NCBI GenBank assembly: GCA_031266435.1
Contig: JAISAZ010000030.1
Coordinates: forward strand, 1-33,822
Direction: 5' to 3'
From: Accumulibacter sp.
GTDB lineage: Bacteria > Pseudomonadota > Gammaproteobacteria > Burkholderiales > Rhodocyclaceae
DNA: 33,822 bases
Shown: piece by piece, positions 7,412 to 15,650 of the stretch
Numbering within the stretch: the stretch's first letter is position 1
Layout: the number at the start of each line of letters is the position of its first letter
Notes under the pieces: model-generated
Database searches by the model: none
What the model was told of the DNA's origin: nothing
The model's input: only the letters and a program-made list of their open reading frames with translations
Made by a program: the position numbers and the translations under genes

Positions 7412-10400
7412 ATGAAGAAAGCGAAATACCCAGGAATTCCGAGCGTCATCAACGGGAACGGCGCGGTGGCCCACGTCATGCAAAACGTCTGCGGCGGCGT
7501 CATCGGCTATCCGATCACGCCTTCGACCGAAATCGCCGAACTGTACGAAGCCTACCGGGCGGAAGGCGGCGTCAACGTCTGGGGCAAGCACCCGTTCTTC
7601 TTTGAACCCGAAGGCGAACACTCGGCGCAGACCGGCGCGCTCGGCGCGACGCTCCCGGGCGGGCAGTTCATCTCGAACGCCTCGTCGAGCCAGGGGATTC
7701 TGTACGGGATCGAATCGCACTACGTCACGGCCGGGAAAAAACTCGGCGGCTTCGTCCTCCAGGTCGCGGCGCGCGTCGTTTCCAAGCATTCGCTGAACGT
7801 CATGGCGGGTCACGACGACGTTTACTCGCTCCTGCCGGCGGGCTACACGATCCTTTTCGGCTCGAATCCGCAGGAAGCGGCCGACCTCGCCGCGATCGCC
7901 TACCGCGCGTCGTCGCTCTCGATGATCCCGGTCGCAAACGCGATGGACGGGTTTGCGACGAGCCATATGATGTGCGAAACCCTGCTCCCCGAAGCCGAGC
8001 TTTTGCGCGAATACCTCGGCGACCCGTCGAGCCGGATCGCCTCCCCGACGCTCCCGCAGGAAATCCTCTACGGCGCCAAGGGCCGCGTATCCCAGTTGAA
8101 GCAGTATCTGTCGCGCCACCAGGCCGAGATCGACCCTTCCAGGCGCGCGGCGCTGCAAGACTTTCTCGACGCCAACGCCGACAAGGTCGAAAAAGACGCC
8201 GAAGGCAAGCTCCTCCCGAAAACGCAGGACAACCTGCCCGAAGCGCTGCGTCCGCAATGGCGGCGGCAATGGCTGAACGCGCACGAAAAAGGCACGCGCC
8301 AACTCGTTCCCGCCTACGTCGACGTCAATAACCCCGGATTGACCGGGGTCGTCCAGAACCAGCCCGACTTCCAGGCGGGCGCCGCCGACCACCGCGCGCA
8401 CTTCGCCAAGGACGCTCCCGCGCTCATCCGTCAGGCGATGTCCGAATACTCGGCCCTGAGCGGACGCGAGTACGCGCCGGTGCGCGCTTTCATGTGCGAC
8501 GACGCCGAAACGATCATGATCGGCCTGGGTTCGGTGACCGACGACGTCGAAGCCGTCGTGACTTACCTGCGCGGGCAGGGGATGAAAGTCGGCGTCGCGT
8601 CGGTCAAGCTCCTCCAGCCCTTCCCCGAAGCCGAAATCATCGCCGCCATCGAGGGCAAGAAAGCGGTTATGGTTCTCGAACGTTCCGAACAGACGGCGCT
8701 GGCGAGTTTCGTGTCGCAAGCCCTCGTGAAAGCGCGCGAAAACGGCGAGGCGCACGCCGGACACCCGCGCCACGAAGGCATTCCCGCCCTGAAGGCGCTG
8801 CCGCGCGTCACGACGGCGATCTTCGGACTCGGCGGACACGACCTCCAGCCGCGCCACCTGATCGCCGCTTTCAAGGCGATGGAAGACGGAAAGAGCGCGC
8901 CCTTCATCTACCTGGGTTCGCAATTCTTCTCGAACCCCGCGACGCTCTCGCCACGCATGGCCGAGATGCAGAAGCAGTTGAAAAAAGCCTACCCGGAAAC
9001 CGTGAAGATGGCGCTGGAAACCGGCGAGAATCCGAGGCTGCTTCCCGAAAAGGCCTTCCGCATCCGCTTCCACTCGGTCGGCGGTTACGGAACGATCGCG
9101 TCGGGCAAGCTCCTGACCGACATCCTCGCGGGCGCGCTGGAAATGCATTCGAAGTCCGCGCCGAAGTACGGTTCGGAAAAAAGCGGCGCGCCGACGAATT
9201 ACTACATCACCCTGAGTGCGGAACCGATCAAGATCACGAACGCCGAACTCGAAGACGTCGAAGTCGTCATTTCTCCCGACCACCGTGTATTCAGCCACGC
9301 GAACCCCTTGCGTGGGCTTGCCGCAGGCGGGACTTTCATCCTGCAATCGAACGCCGACCCCGAAGACGTTTGGGGACATCTGCCGCAGCACGCGAGAAAA
9401 ACGATCCGCGAGAAGAAGATCAACTTCTTCGTCATCGACGCTTTCGGCGTTGCCAAGCGCCACGCGCCGACCGAAGAGCTTGCGACCCGCATGATGGGCA
9501 TCGCCTTCATCGGCGCCGTCGTCGGCCACGTCGCCCAGGTCTCGGCGGGCGCCTCGGCGGAGGCTGTCCTCGAAAAAGTCCGCAAGCAGATCGCCAAGAA
9601 ATTCGGCGCGAAGGGCGCGACGGTCGTCGACAGCAATATGGAAATCATCCACGAAGGGGTCGAATCGACCCACCGCGTCGATTACACGTCGGCGAACCTC
9701 GCCAAGATCGACGCCAAACCCGCGCCGATCATGCTCCGCAACGTCTCGCTGTCGGCGTCGATGTGCCGGCTGCCCGGCGCCTCGGAGACGGCGGGACTCT
9801 TCGACAACGAATACTTCAACGAAATTCTCGCCGGACCTTTCCGCGACGGGACGATCAGCGAAGCGCCCGCGCTTCCCGGCGCGGGCATGTTCATGCCGCC
9901 GGGCACCGGCGGTCTGAAAGACAAGGGACTTTTCCGCCGCGCCGCGCCGCAATACGACCCCAATCTCTGTACGGCGTGCATGGAATGTACGCTCGTGTGT
10001 CCCGACGCCGCGATCCCCTGCACGGTCCACGAGATTCACGCGCTCCTGCTCCAGGGAATCCGCGCGCTCGAGATTCCCGAAGCGCAACAAGAAGCCCTGC
10101 GCGCGCACGTCTACCCCGTCGCCGAGGCCGTGCGCGAAGCCTACCGCCAAAGCAAGGGCGCGCACGCCTTCCACGAACTCGTCGCCGAAGCCGCGTCGCG
10201 TCTGCCAGCAAGGCAACCCGTCCTGCTGGCGAATTTCACGAAGCTCGTCGACGTCCTGTCGGCGTACCCGGTCGCGCGAACCCGGCCGTTTTTCGACGCC
10301 GAGGAAAAAGCCGCACCCGGCGGCGGCGCGCTCTTCAGCGTGACCGTCGACCCGTGGAAATGCACGGGCTGCCTCGAATGCGTCGACGTTTGCGGTCCCG

Positions 10401-12424
10401 GCGCCTTGAAGCCACGCGACCAGGACGATTCGGTCCTCGAAGCGATGCAGGCACGTTTCGAGTTCATGGCAAACCTCCCCGAAACGCCGGCGCGCTTCAT
10501 CGACCGCGCGCTCGAACACAGCACCGGCGACATCAAGCGCCTTTTCCTCGATCGCCCGAATTACTACGCGGCGACCGGCGGTCACGGCGCCTGCCGGGGT
10601 TGCGGCGAAGTGACGGCGACGCGGATGATTCTTGCGATGAGCCACGCGATCGGCTCGCGCCGCCGCCAAGCGCATATCGAGGAACTCGAAAACCTGACCG
10701 ACGCGCTCAGGGAAAAACAAAAATCGCTTTCGAAAAAAGACGCAAAGCGCTTTGACCATATCGAAAACCTCGCGGCGACGCTCGAAAAACGTCTCTATTT
10801 CTTCGAAGGCGGCCCGACGGGCAACGGCCCCTCCGGGACGATCGTCGCCAATTCGACCGGGTGTAGCAGCGTGTATGCCTCGACGGCGCCTTTCAATCCT
10901 TTCAACACGCCGTGGGTCAACAGCCTCTTCCAGGACGCGCAGCCGCTCGCCAAGGGAATTTTCGAAGGCGTCGCTTCGCAGGTCGCCGCCGACGTTCGCG
11001 CTTTGCGGATCGCGCGCCTCGAACTCGACGACGCCTACGTCCCCGAAAAACACGACGCCGAACTCAAAACGCTCCTGTGGTCGCAATTCACGCTCGACGA
11101 GCTGCGCCTCGTGCCGACGGTACTGACGATCGGCGGCGACGGCGCCTCTTACGACATCGGTTTCGGCGCGCTCTCCCGAATCCTTGCGAGCATGACGCCG
11201 ATCAAGATGCTCATTCTGAATACCGGCGCGTACTCGAATACGGGCGGACAGGCCTCGACATCGAGCTACATCGGTCAGGATTCGGACCTCGCGCGCGTCG
11301 GCGCGGCGTACAGCGGAAAGCGCGAGTCGCGCAAAGAGCTTGGCCTCATCGCGGCCTTCCACTCGAACGTCTTCGTCTGCTCGACCTGCACGTCGCTCCA
11401 GGGGCATTTCCTCAAAAATGCCTTCGAATTCCTGACTTATACCGACGGCGCCGCGCTCTTCGACGTCTACACGCCGTGTCAGGGAGAGCACGGAATCGCC
11501 GACAACGCGTCGGCGCGGCAGGCGAGGCTCGCGGTCGAAAGCCGCATGAGTCCGGCCTTCGTGCACGACCCGCGCCGGGGTAAAAGCATCCACGACTGGT
11601 TCTCGCTCGAAGGGAACCCGGAGCCGAAGAAGGCTTGGGCGTCCTCGAAGCTCGAATACATCGACGGCGACGGAAAGCTCGCATTCCTGACGATCGCCCT
11701 GACGCCGGCGAGCTTCGCGCTCAGCGAAGGCCGCTTCAAGAAGCAGTTCCGCAAACTGCCCGACAGCGCGACCGACGCGGTGCTCATCGAGGAATTCATC
11801 GACCTCGACGACGCGCAACGCCAAGGGAAAACGCCCTTCGTCTATTCGACCGACGACAAGAAGCGTCTCGTCCGCCTCGCGGTCGCCCCGGCGATCGTCG
11901 CGCTCGTCGAAGAGCGCCGCAAGTTCTGGACTCTGCTCCAGTACCTCGACGGTCAGCACGTCTCGAAGATGAGCGCCGAATACAGCGCCGGCGTCGCCGC
12001 GCTCCAGGCGAGCGTCAAGACGCTTCAGGAAGAGCGCGAAACCTCGCTCGACGCGCTCGCGCGCACGATGTCGGAACTCGCCGTTTCGAGTAAAGCCCCG
12101 GCGAACGGGAACTTCATCCCGATCGCGTCGGCGAGCGCTCCGGCGTCCGCGCCGGCGGCGCGGCCAGAGGCGGGAGCGCCCGCTTCGGACGTCAGAGCGG
12201 TCTTCGAGTACGACGAAGCCGACGAGGTCAAATGCACCAATTGCAAGACCTGCTATCAGGACCTTCCCGAACTGTTCGAAAAAACGCGCATCGCCGTCGA
12301 TGGGCAGGCGCGCGAGGTCGCGCACCTGATTCCCGGCGCGCTTTCCCGCGTTGCCCTGACGCCGGAACTCCAGAGCCGCATCCGGCGTGTCGCGGCGAAC
12401 TGCGACGCGGAGATCATTCGATGA
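7412..12424 (+). CDS. nifJ: Pyruvate:ferredoxin oxidoreductase-type 2-oxoacid oxidoreductase with fused C-terminal ferredoxin-like domain
   Basis: A 1670-residue single-chain PFOR, far longer than the usual 1170-1200. It would oxidise pyruvate plus CoA to acetyl-CoA and CO2 and reduce ferredoxin. Domain order: pyrimidine-binding N-domain (GYPITPSTEIAELYEAY; FEPEGEHSAQTGALGA), gamma domain (FHSVGGYGTIASGKLL), ferredoxin clusters C853/C856/C859/C863 and C984/C987/C990/C994, then the thiamine diphosphate domain with CRGC (1061, 1064), NSTGCSSVY, GGDGASYDIG (from 1241) and LNTGAYSNTGGQ. The two clusters are about 130 residues apart, wider than the roughly 50 I recall for NifJ. After the core come about 200 extra residues, an Ala/Pro/Ser linker, and CTNCKTC (1608, 1611, 1614) with a late Cys in AANCDAEIIR, as in single-cluster ferredoxins. 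Pyruvate is inferred as substrate. I start at ATG 7412; an in-frame TTG lies 18 bases upstream. Confidence 0.85.
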   Translation: MKKAKYPGIPSVINGNGAVAHVMQNVCGGVIGYPITPSTEIAELYEAYRAEGGVNVWGKHPFFFEPEGEHSAQTGALGATLPGGQFISNASSSQGILYGIESHYVTAGKKLGGFVLQVAARVVSKHSLNVMAGHDDVYSLLPAGYTILFGSNPQEAADLAAIAYRASSLSMIPVANAMDGFATSHMMCETLLPEAELLREYLGDPSSRIASPTLPQEILYGAKGRVSQLKQYLSRHQAEIDPSRRAALQDFLDANADKVEKDAEGKLLPKTQDNLPEALRPQWRRQWLNAHEKGTRQLVPAYVDVNNPGLTGVVQNQPDFQAGAADHRAHFAKDAPALIRQAMSEYSALSGREYAPVRAFMCDDAETIMIGLGSVTDDVEAVVTYLRGQGMKVGVASVKLLQPFPEAEIIAAIEGKKAVMVLERSEQTALASFVSQALVKARENGEAHAGHPRHEGIPALKALPRVTTAIFGLGGHDLQPRHLIAAFKAMEDGKSAPFIYLGSQFFSNPATLSPRMAEMQKQLKKAYPETVKMALETGENPRLLPEKAFRIRFHSVGGYGTIASGKLLTDILAGALEMHSKSAPKYGSEKSGAPTNYYITLSAEPIKITNAELEDVEVVISPDHRVFSHANPLRGLAAGGTFILQSNADPEDVWGHLPQHARKTIREKKINFFVIDAFGVAKRHAPTEELATRMMGIAFIGAVVGHVAQVSAGASAEAVLEKVRKQIAKKFGAKGATVVDSNMEIIHEGVESTHRVDYTSANLAKIDAKPAPIMLRNVSLSASMCRLPGASETAGLFDNEYFNEILAGPFRDGTISEAPALPGAGMFMPPGTGGLKDKGLFRRAAPQYDPNLCTACMECTLVCPDAAIPCTVHEIHALLLQGIRALEIPEAQQEALRAHVYPVAEAVREAYRQSKGAHAFHELVAEAASRLPARQPVLLANFTKLVDVLSAYPVARTRPFFDAEEKAAPGGGALFSVTVDPWKCTGCLECVDVCGPGALKPRDQDDSVLEAMQARFEFMANLPETPARFIDRALEHSTGDIKRLFLDRPNYYAATGGHGACRGCGEVTATRMILAMSHAIGSRRRQAHIEELENLTDALREKQKSLSKKDAKRFDHIENLAATLEKRLYFFEGGPTGNGPSGTIVANSTGCSSVYASTAPFNPFNTPWVNSLFQDAQPLAKGIFEGVASQVAADVRALRIARLELDDAYVPEKHDAELKTLLWSQFTLDELRLVPTVLTIGGDGASYDIGFGALSRILASMTPIKMLILNTGAYSNTGGQASTSSYIGQDSDLARVGAAYSGKRESRKELGLIAAFHSNVFVCSTCTSLQGHFLKNAFEFLTYTDGAALFDVYTPCQGEHGIADNASARQARLAVESRMSPAFVHDPRRGKSIHDWFSLEGNPEPKKAWASSKLEYIDGDGKLAFLTIALTPASFALSEGRFKKQFRKLPDSATDAVLIEEFIDLDDAQRQGKTPFVYSTDDKKRLVRLAVAPAIVALVEERRKFWTLLQYLDGQHVSKMSAEYSAGVAALQASVKTLQEERETSLDALARTMSELAVSSKAPANGNFIPIASASAPASAPAARPEAGAPASDVRAVFEYDEADEVKCTNCKTCYQDLPELFEKTRIAVDGQAREVAHLIPGALSRVALTPELQSRIRRVAANCDAEIIR

Positions 12425-15267
12425 GCGCGCAAGAATCGCTGTCCAGCGCGCCGCGCGACGCGCTCTCGCGCTATCTCGACGCCGGCGTCGTCCTGAAGGA
12501 CACGCGGACGCAGATCGACGCGCTCGAACAGACCCCGGCGGTCGAGGCTTTCCACAATCAGATGGCGCTCCTGCAGCGCCGCCTGAAGGACAAGCCGCAG
12601 GCTTTCCGCGAACTCTTCATTTCCGACGGCGTGGAGGCCGTCGCGTGGGAGTTCAGGCAAGCCGAACTTGGCGAGGACTTCACCCGGAAGCTCTGGCAAG
12701 CCTTGCTTGACGACGACGATACGAGCAAGCTCTTGATGCGTTTCCTCTGGAGTGTCCCGCTCGGCATGAAGCGCAAGTTCGTCCGCGCGATCGACCGCCA
12801 CCTCTCGGACCGCTACCCGGTCTTGAAAGGCCTGTCGGAAGACTGGCCGGCGACGACTTACATCCCGCCCTTCATCCGCGACCCCGAAGAGCGCTCGCGC
12901 GACTTTGGCCTCGTCAACCAAGGCTATATCGGCTACACGACGCAAGGCTACAGCATGCGCGAAGTCGATCTTTTCGTCTGGCTCGAAGCCATGCGCGACA
13001 AGCAGTGCGAAGACCGCCCCTGCGAACTCGGCCTCAGGATTCCGGGGCGGCCCGACCCGAAGGGCGGCTGTCCGGTCAAGATTCACATCCCGCAAATGCT
13101 CGCGCTCATGGGTTCCGGGCGTTTCCGCGAAGCGATGCAGTTGATCGAGAGCAGCAACCCGCTGCCCAACGTCACCGGGCGCGTCTGTCCGCAGGAACTC
13201 CAGTGCCAGGGCGTCTGTACGCACGCCAAGCGGCCGATCGAAATCGGGCAGATCGAGTGGTTCCTGCCGCAGCGCGAAAAACTCGTCAACCCCGACGCGA
13301 TCGCCGAGCGCTTCGCCGGTTTTCCCGACCCCTGGGCGACGGCGGAAAAACCGCCCGTTGCGATCGTCGGCTCGGGGCCGGCGGGGATGATCAACGCGTA
13401 TTTGCTCGCGGCGGAAGGCTTCCCGGTCGCCGTTTTCGAGTCCTTCCACGCGCTCGGCGGCGTTCTCCGCTACGGCATTCCCGAATTCCGGCTGCCGAAC
13501 GAGCTGATCGACGACGTCGTCCAGAAAATCAAGCTGCTCGGCGGGAAGTTCATCACGAACTTCGTCGTCGGAAAGACGGCGACGATCCAGGACCTGAAAA
13601 ACGCGGGCTTCTGGAAGGTCTTCGTCGGTTCCGGCGCGGGCCTGCCGCGCTTCATGAACGTCCCCGGCGAGCACCTGATCAACGTCATGTCGGCGAACGA
13701 ATTCCTGACGCGCGTCAACCTGATGCAGGGCTTGCGCGAGGATTTTGAGACGCCGCTCCCCGCGACGCGCGGAAAGGAAGTCATCGTCATCGGCGCGGGC
13801 AATACGGCGATGGATTCGGCGCGCACCGCGCGCCGCTTGGGCGCGACGGTGACGATCGTCTATCGCCGGACGCGCGCCGAAATGCCCGTCCGCGTCGAAG
13901 AACTGCACCACGCGATCGAAGAAGGCATCCAGATCAAGGAACTCCGCGCGCCGCGCGAATTCGTCGGCGACGAAAAGACCAACTTCGTGACGCACGCGAT
14001 GCTCGACGTCATGGCGCTCGGCGAACCCGACGCGTCGGGGCGCCGCAGCCCGGACCCGACGGGTCGCGTCGAGCCGATGAAGGTCGACCTCGTCATCATG
14101 GCGCTCGGCAACACGCCGAACCCGATCATCAAGGACTCGGAACCGGGTCTCAAGACAACCCGCGCGGGCAGCATCGCCGTCGATGGGGCGGGATCGCAAA
14201 AAACTTCGCTCGATGGCGTCTATTCGGGCGGCGACGCAGCGCGCGGCGGCGCGACGGCGATCCGCGCGGCGGGCGACGGCCAGGCGGCCGCGCGTGAAAT
14301 CGTCGGCGACCTCGACGTACCGGCGGAACGCATTCGCGGCATGGTGCAAGGCGCGAAGCACTACGCCGAACTCGGCATGGCGCCGCAGCGCATCGTGAAG
14401 AAAGTCGAACTCGCGCAGAATATCGTCGAATACATCGTCGAAGCGCCCCTGATTGCGAAAGCGGCGCGCGCCGGACAATTCGTTCGCGTCCTGCCGTGGC
14501 CGACGGGCGAACTGATCCCGCTGACGCTCGCCGACTGGGACGCCGACGCGGGGACGATCTGCATGGTCGTCCAGTCGATGGGCACGAGTTCGACGCGGAT
14601 CAACCAGATGAAGGTCGGCGACGCCTTCGCCGGAATCGCGGGGCCGCTCGGTCGGCCGAGCGAAGTCCACCGTTACGAAGGCAAGCAGACCGTCGTGTTT
14701 ACCGCAGGGGGCGTCGGCCTGCCGCCGGTCTACCCGATCATGCGCGAGCATCTGCGGGTCGGGAATCACGTCACGCTGATCGCGGGCTTCCGCAGCGCCG
14801 ACCTCCTCTTCTGGACGGGCGACGACGAGCGCGTCGGTCGATTGAAAGCCGAGTTCGGCGACCGGCTCGACATCATCTACACGAGCAACGACGGCACCTT
14901 CGGCGTCAAGGGCTTCGTGACGGGGCCGCTCGAAGCGATGCTCAAGGCCGGCTGCGTCAGCAAGGGGCGCAAACTCGCCGAAGTCGTCACGATCGGCCCG
15001 CCGCTGATGATGCGCGCCGTCAGCGACATGACGAAACCCTACGGCGTAAAGACCGTCGCGAGCCTCAATTCGATCATGGTCGACGCCACGGGGATGTGTG
15101 GCGCGTGCATGGTGCCCGTCGAACTCGAAGGAAAGATGGTCCGCAAGCACGCCTGCGTCGACGGGCCGGAACTCGACTCGCACATCATCGATTGGGACAA
15201 ATTCCTCCCGCGTTTCAACCAGTTCAGGCAGCAGGAACAGGAAAGCAAGGCGCGGAACGGTCTCTGA
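12421..15267 (+). CDS. One-chain NFN-like ferredoxin:NAD(P) oxidoreductase (GltD-like plus FNR-like fusion)
   Basis: A 948-residue fusion whose ATG overlaps the PFOR stop (ATGA). Residues 1 to about 190 match nothing I know. Next is a GltD/NfnB-like part: an altered Fe-S region (C196, C201, C217; then CPQELQCQGVC at 256-266), the FAD motif VGSGPAGM (about 315), LGGVLRYGIPEFRLP, and the NADPH motif VIGAGNTAMDSARTARR (about 457). From about 655 comes an NfnA/FNR-like part: GQFVRVLP, VVFTAGGVGLPPVYPIM, and a [2Fe-2S] site GMCGAC (C893, C896) with HACVDGPE (C912) and a preceding Asp. NFN enzymes couple NADH, NADPH and ferredoxin by flavin bifurcation, normally as two subunits. A plain ferredoxin:NADP oxidoreductase is the alternative. 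The first Fe-S block departs from the CxxCxxxxCxxxC of GltD. Confidence 0.82.
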   Translation: MSAQESLSSAPRDALSRYLDAGVVLKDTRTQIDALEQTPAVEAFHNQMALLQRRLKDKPQAFRELFISDGVEAVAWEFRQAELGEDFTRKLWQALLDDDDTSKLLMRFLWSVPLGMKRKFVRAIDRHLSDRYPVLKGLSEDWPATTYIPPFIRDPEERSRDFGLVNQGYIGYTTQGYSMREVDLFVWLEAMRDKQCEDRPCELGLRIPGRPDPKGGCPVKIHIPQMLALMGSGRFREAMQLIESSNPLPNVTGRVCPQELQCQGVCTHAKRPIEIGQIEWFLPQREKLVNPDAIAERFAGFPDPWATAEKPPVAIVGSGPAGMINAYLLAAEGFPVAVFESFHALGGVLRYGIPEFRLPNELIDDVVQKIKLLGGKFITNFVVGKTATIQDLKNAGFWKVFVGSGAGLPRFMNVPGEHLINVMSANEFLTRVNLMQGLREDFETPLPATRGKEVIVIGAGNTAMDSARTARRLGATVTIVYRRTRAEMPVRVEELHHAIEEGIQIKELRAPREFVGDEKTNFVTHAMLDVMALGEPDASGRRSPDPTGRVEPMKVDLVIMALGNTPNPIIKDSEPGLKTTRAGSIAVDGAGSQKTSLDGVYSGGDAARGGATAIRAAGDGQAAAREIVGDLDVPAERIRGMVQGAKHYAELGMAPQRIVKKVELAQNIVEYIVEAPLIAKAARAGQFVRVLPWPTGELIPLTLADWDADAGTICMVVQSMGTSSTRINQMKVGDAFAGIAGPLGRPSEVHRYEGKQTVVFTAGGVGLPPVYPIMREHLRVGNHVTLIAGFRSADLLFWTGDDERVGRLKAEFGDRLDIIYTSNDGTFGVKGFVTGPLEAMLKAGCVSKGRKLAEVVTIGPPLMMRAVSDMTKPYGVKTVASLNSIMVDATGMCGACMVPVELEGKMVRKHACVDGPELDSHIIDWDKFLPRFNQFRQQEQESKARNGL

Positions 15268-15280
15268 TCTCCGATGCTCC

Positions 15281-15314
15281 GGGCGGAACGGGAAACCGTT
15301 CCGCCCATTTTTTT
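15281..15314 (+). terminator. Intrinsic terminator of the PFOR-NFN operon
   Basis: GGGCGGAACGG (15281-15291) pairs perfectly with CCGTTCCGCCC (15296-15306) around a four-base loop and is followed by A and seven T. It begins 14 bases after the stop of the fusion gene. Confidence 0.9.
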
Positions 15315-15393
15315 GGGCGTCCGTCCCATAGGGGAAAAGGAATGGGGAAAAGGGTGCACACTCACTCTGCGCCAATCCCTCGCTTCAAAGCGA

Positions 15394-15421
15394 TTGACGA
15401 ATTCGCTCACCGGGCTAATAT
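15394..15421 (+). promoter_or_regulatory. Sigma-70-like promoter for the DUF1289 gene
   Basis: TTGACG (15394-15399), a 16-base spacer, and TAATAT (15416-15421). It lies between the upstream terminator and the DUF1289 start and would give a leader of about 45 bases. Confidence 0.5.
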
Positions 15422-15472
15422 GTTCGGTTGAATGCTTTTTGCCCGAAATTTCGATTCGATAGGAGCGATGCC

Positions 15473-15646
15473 ATGGATGAGAACACCGTTGATTACCGTT
15501 GCGTCGGCGTCTGCAAGCCCGACGAGGCGGGGCGTTGCGTCGGCTGCGGCCGCCCGATGGACGAGGAGGAATTGAGTTATTTCGCCGCGCTCGCGCCGGT
15601 TCAGGGCGCCGCTACGCCGAAGAGCGACGCCGAACGCGGGTCTTGA
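15473..15646 (+). CDS. DUF1289 family small cysteine-rich protein
   Basis: A 57-residue protein with the DUF1289 pattern: RCVGVCKPDEAGRCVGCGRPMDEEELSYF, four cysteines that probably bind a metal. The function of the family is not established. AGGAG lies seven bases before the chosen ATG. The frame stays open 45 bases further upstream, but those codons sit downstream of the promoter without a ribosome site and do not match the family. The stop is four bases from the end of the convergent priA. Confidence 0.88.
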   Translation: MDENTVDYRCVGVCKPDEAGRCVGCGRPMDEEELSYFAALAPVQGAATPKSDAERGS

Positions 15647-15650
15647 GTTT

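Noticed and set aside
7373-12325. A 1650-codon open frame on the minus strand, antisense to the PFOR gene
   Set aside because: It is Arg/Asp-rich with no family features; it arises from GC-rich codon bias of the real plus-strand gene, which has unmistakable PFOR motifs.
12232-12420. An earlier start for the NFN-like gene
   Set aside because: The frame is open upstream but lies within the PFOR C-terminal domain; the ATGA overlap at 12421 is the natural coupled start.
12256-15375. A 1039-codon minus-strand frame antisense to the NFN-like gene
   Set aside because: Same reason: composition typical of an antisense shadow, no motifs, and it would run through the strong terminator.
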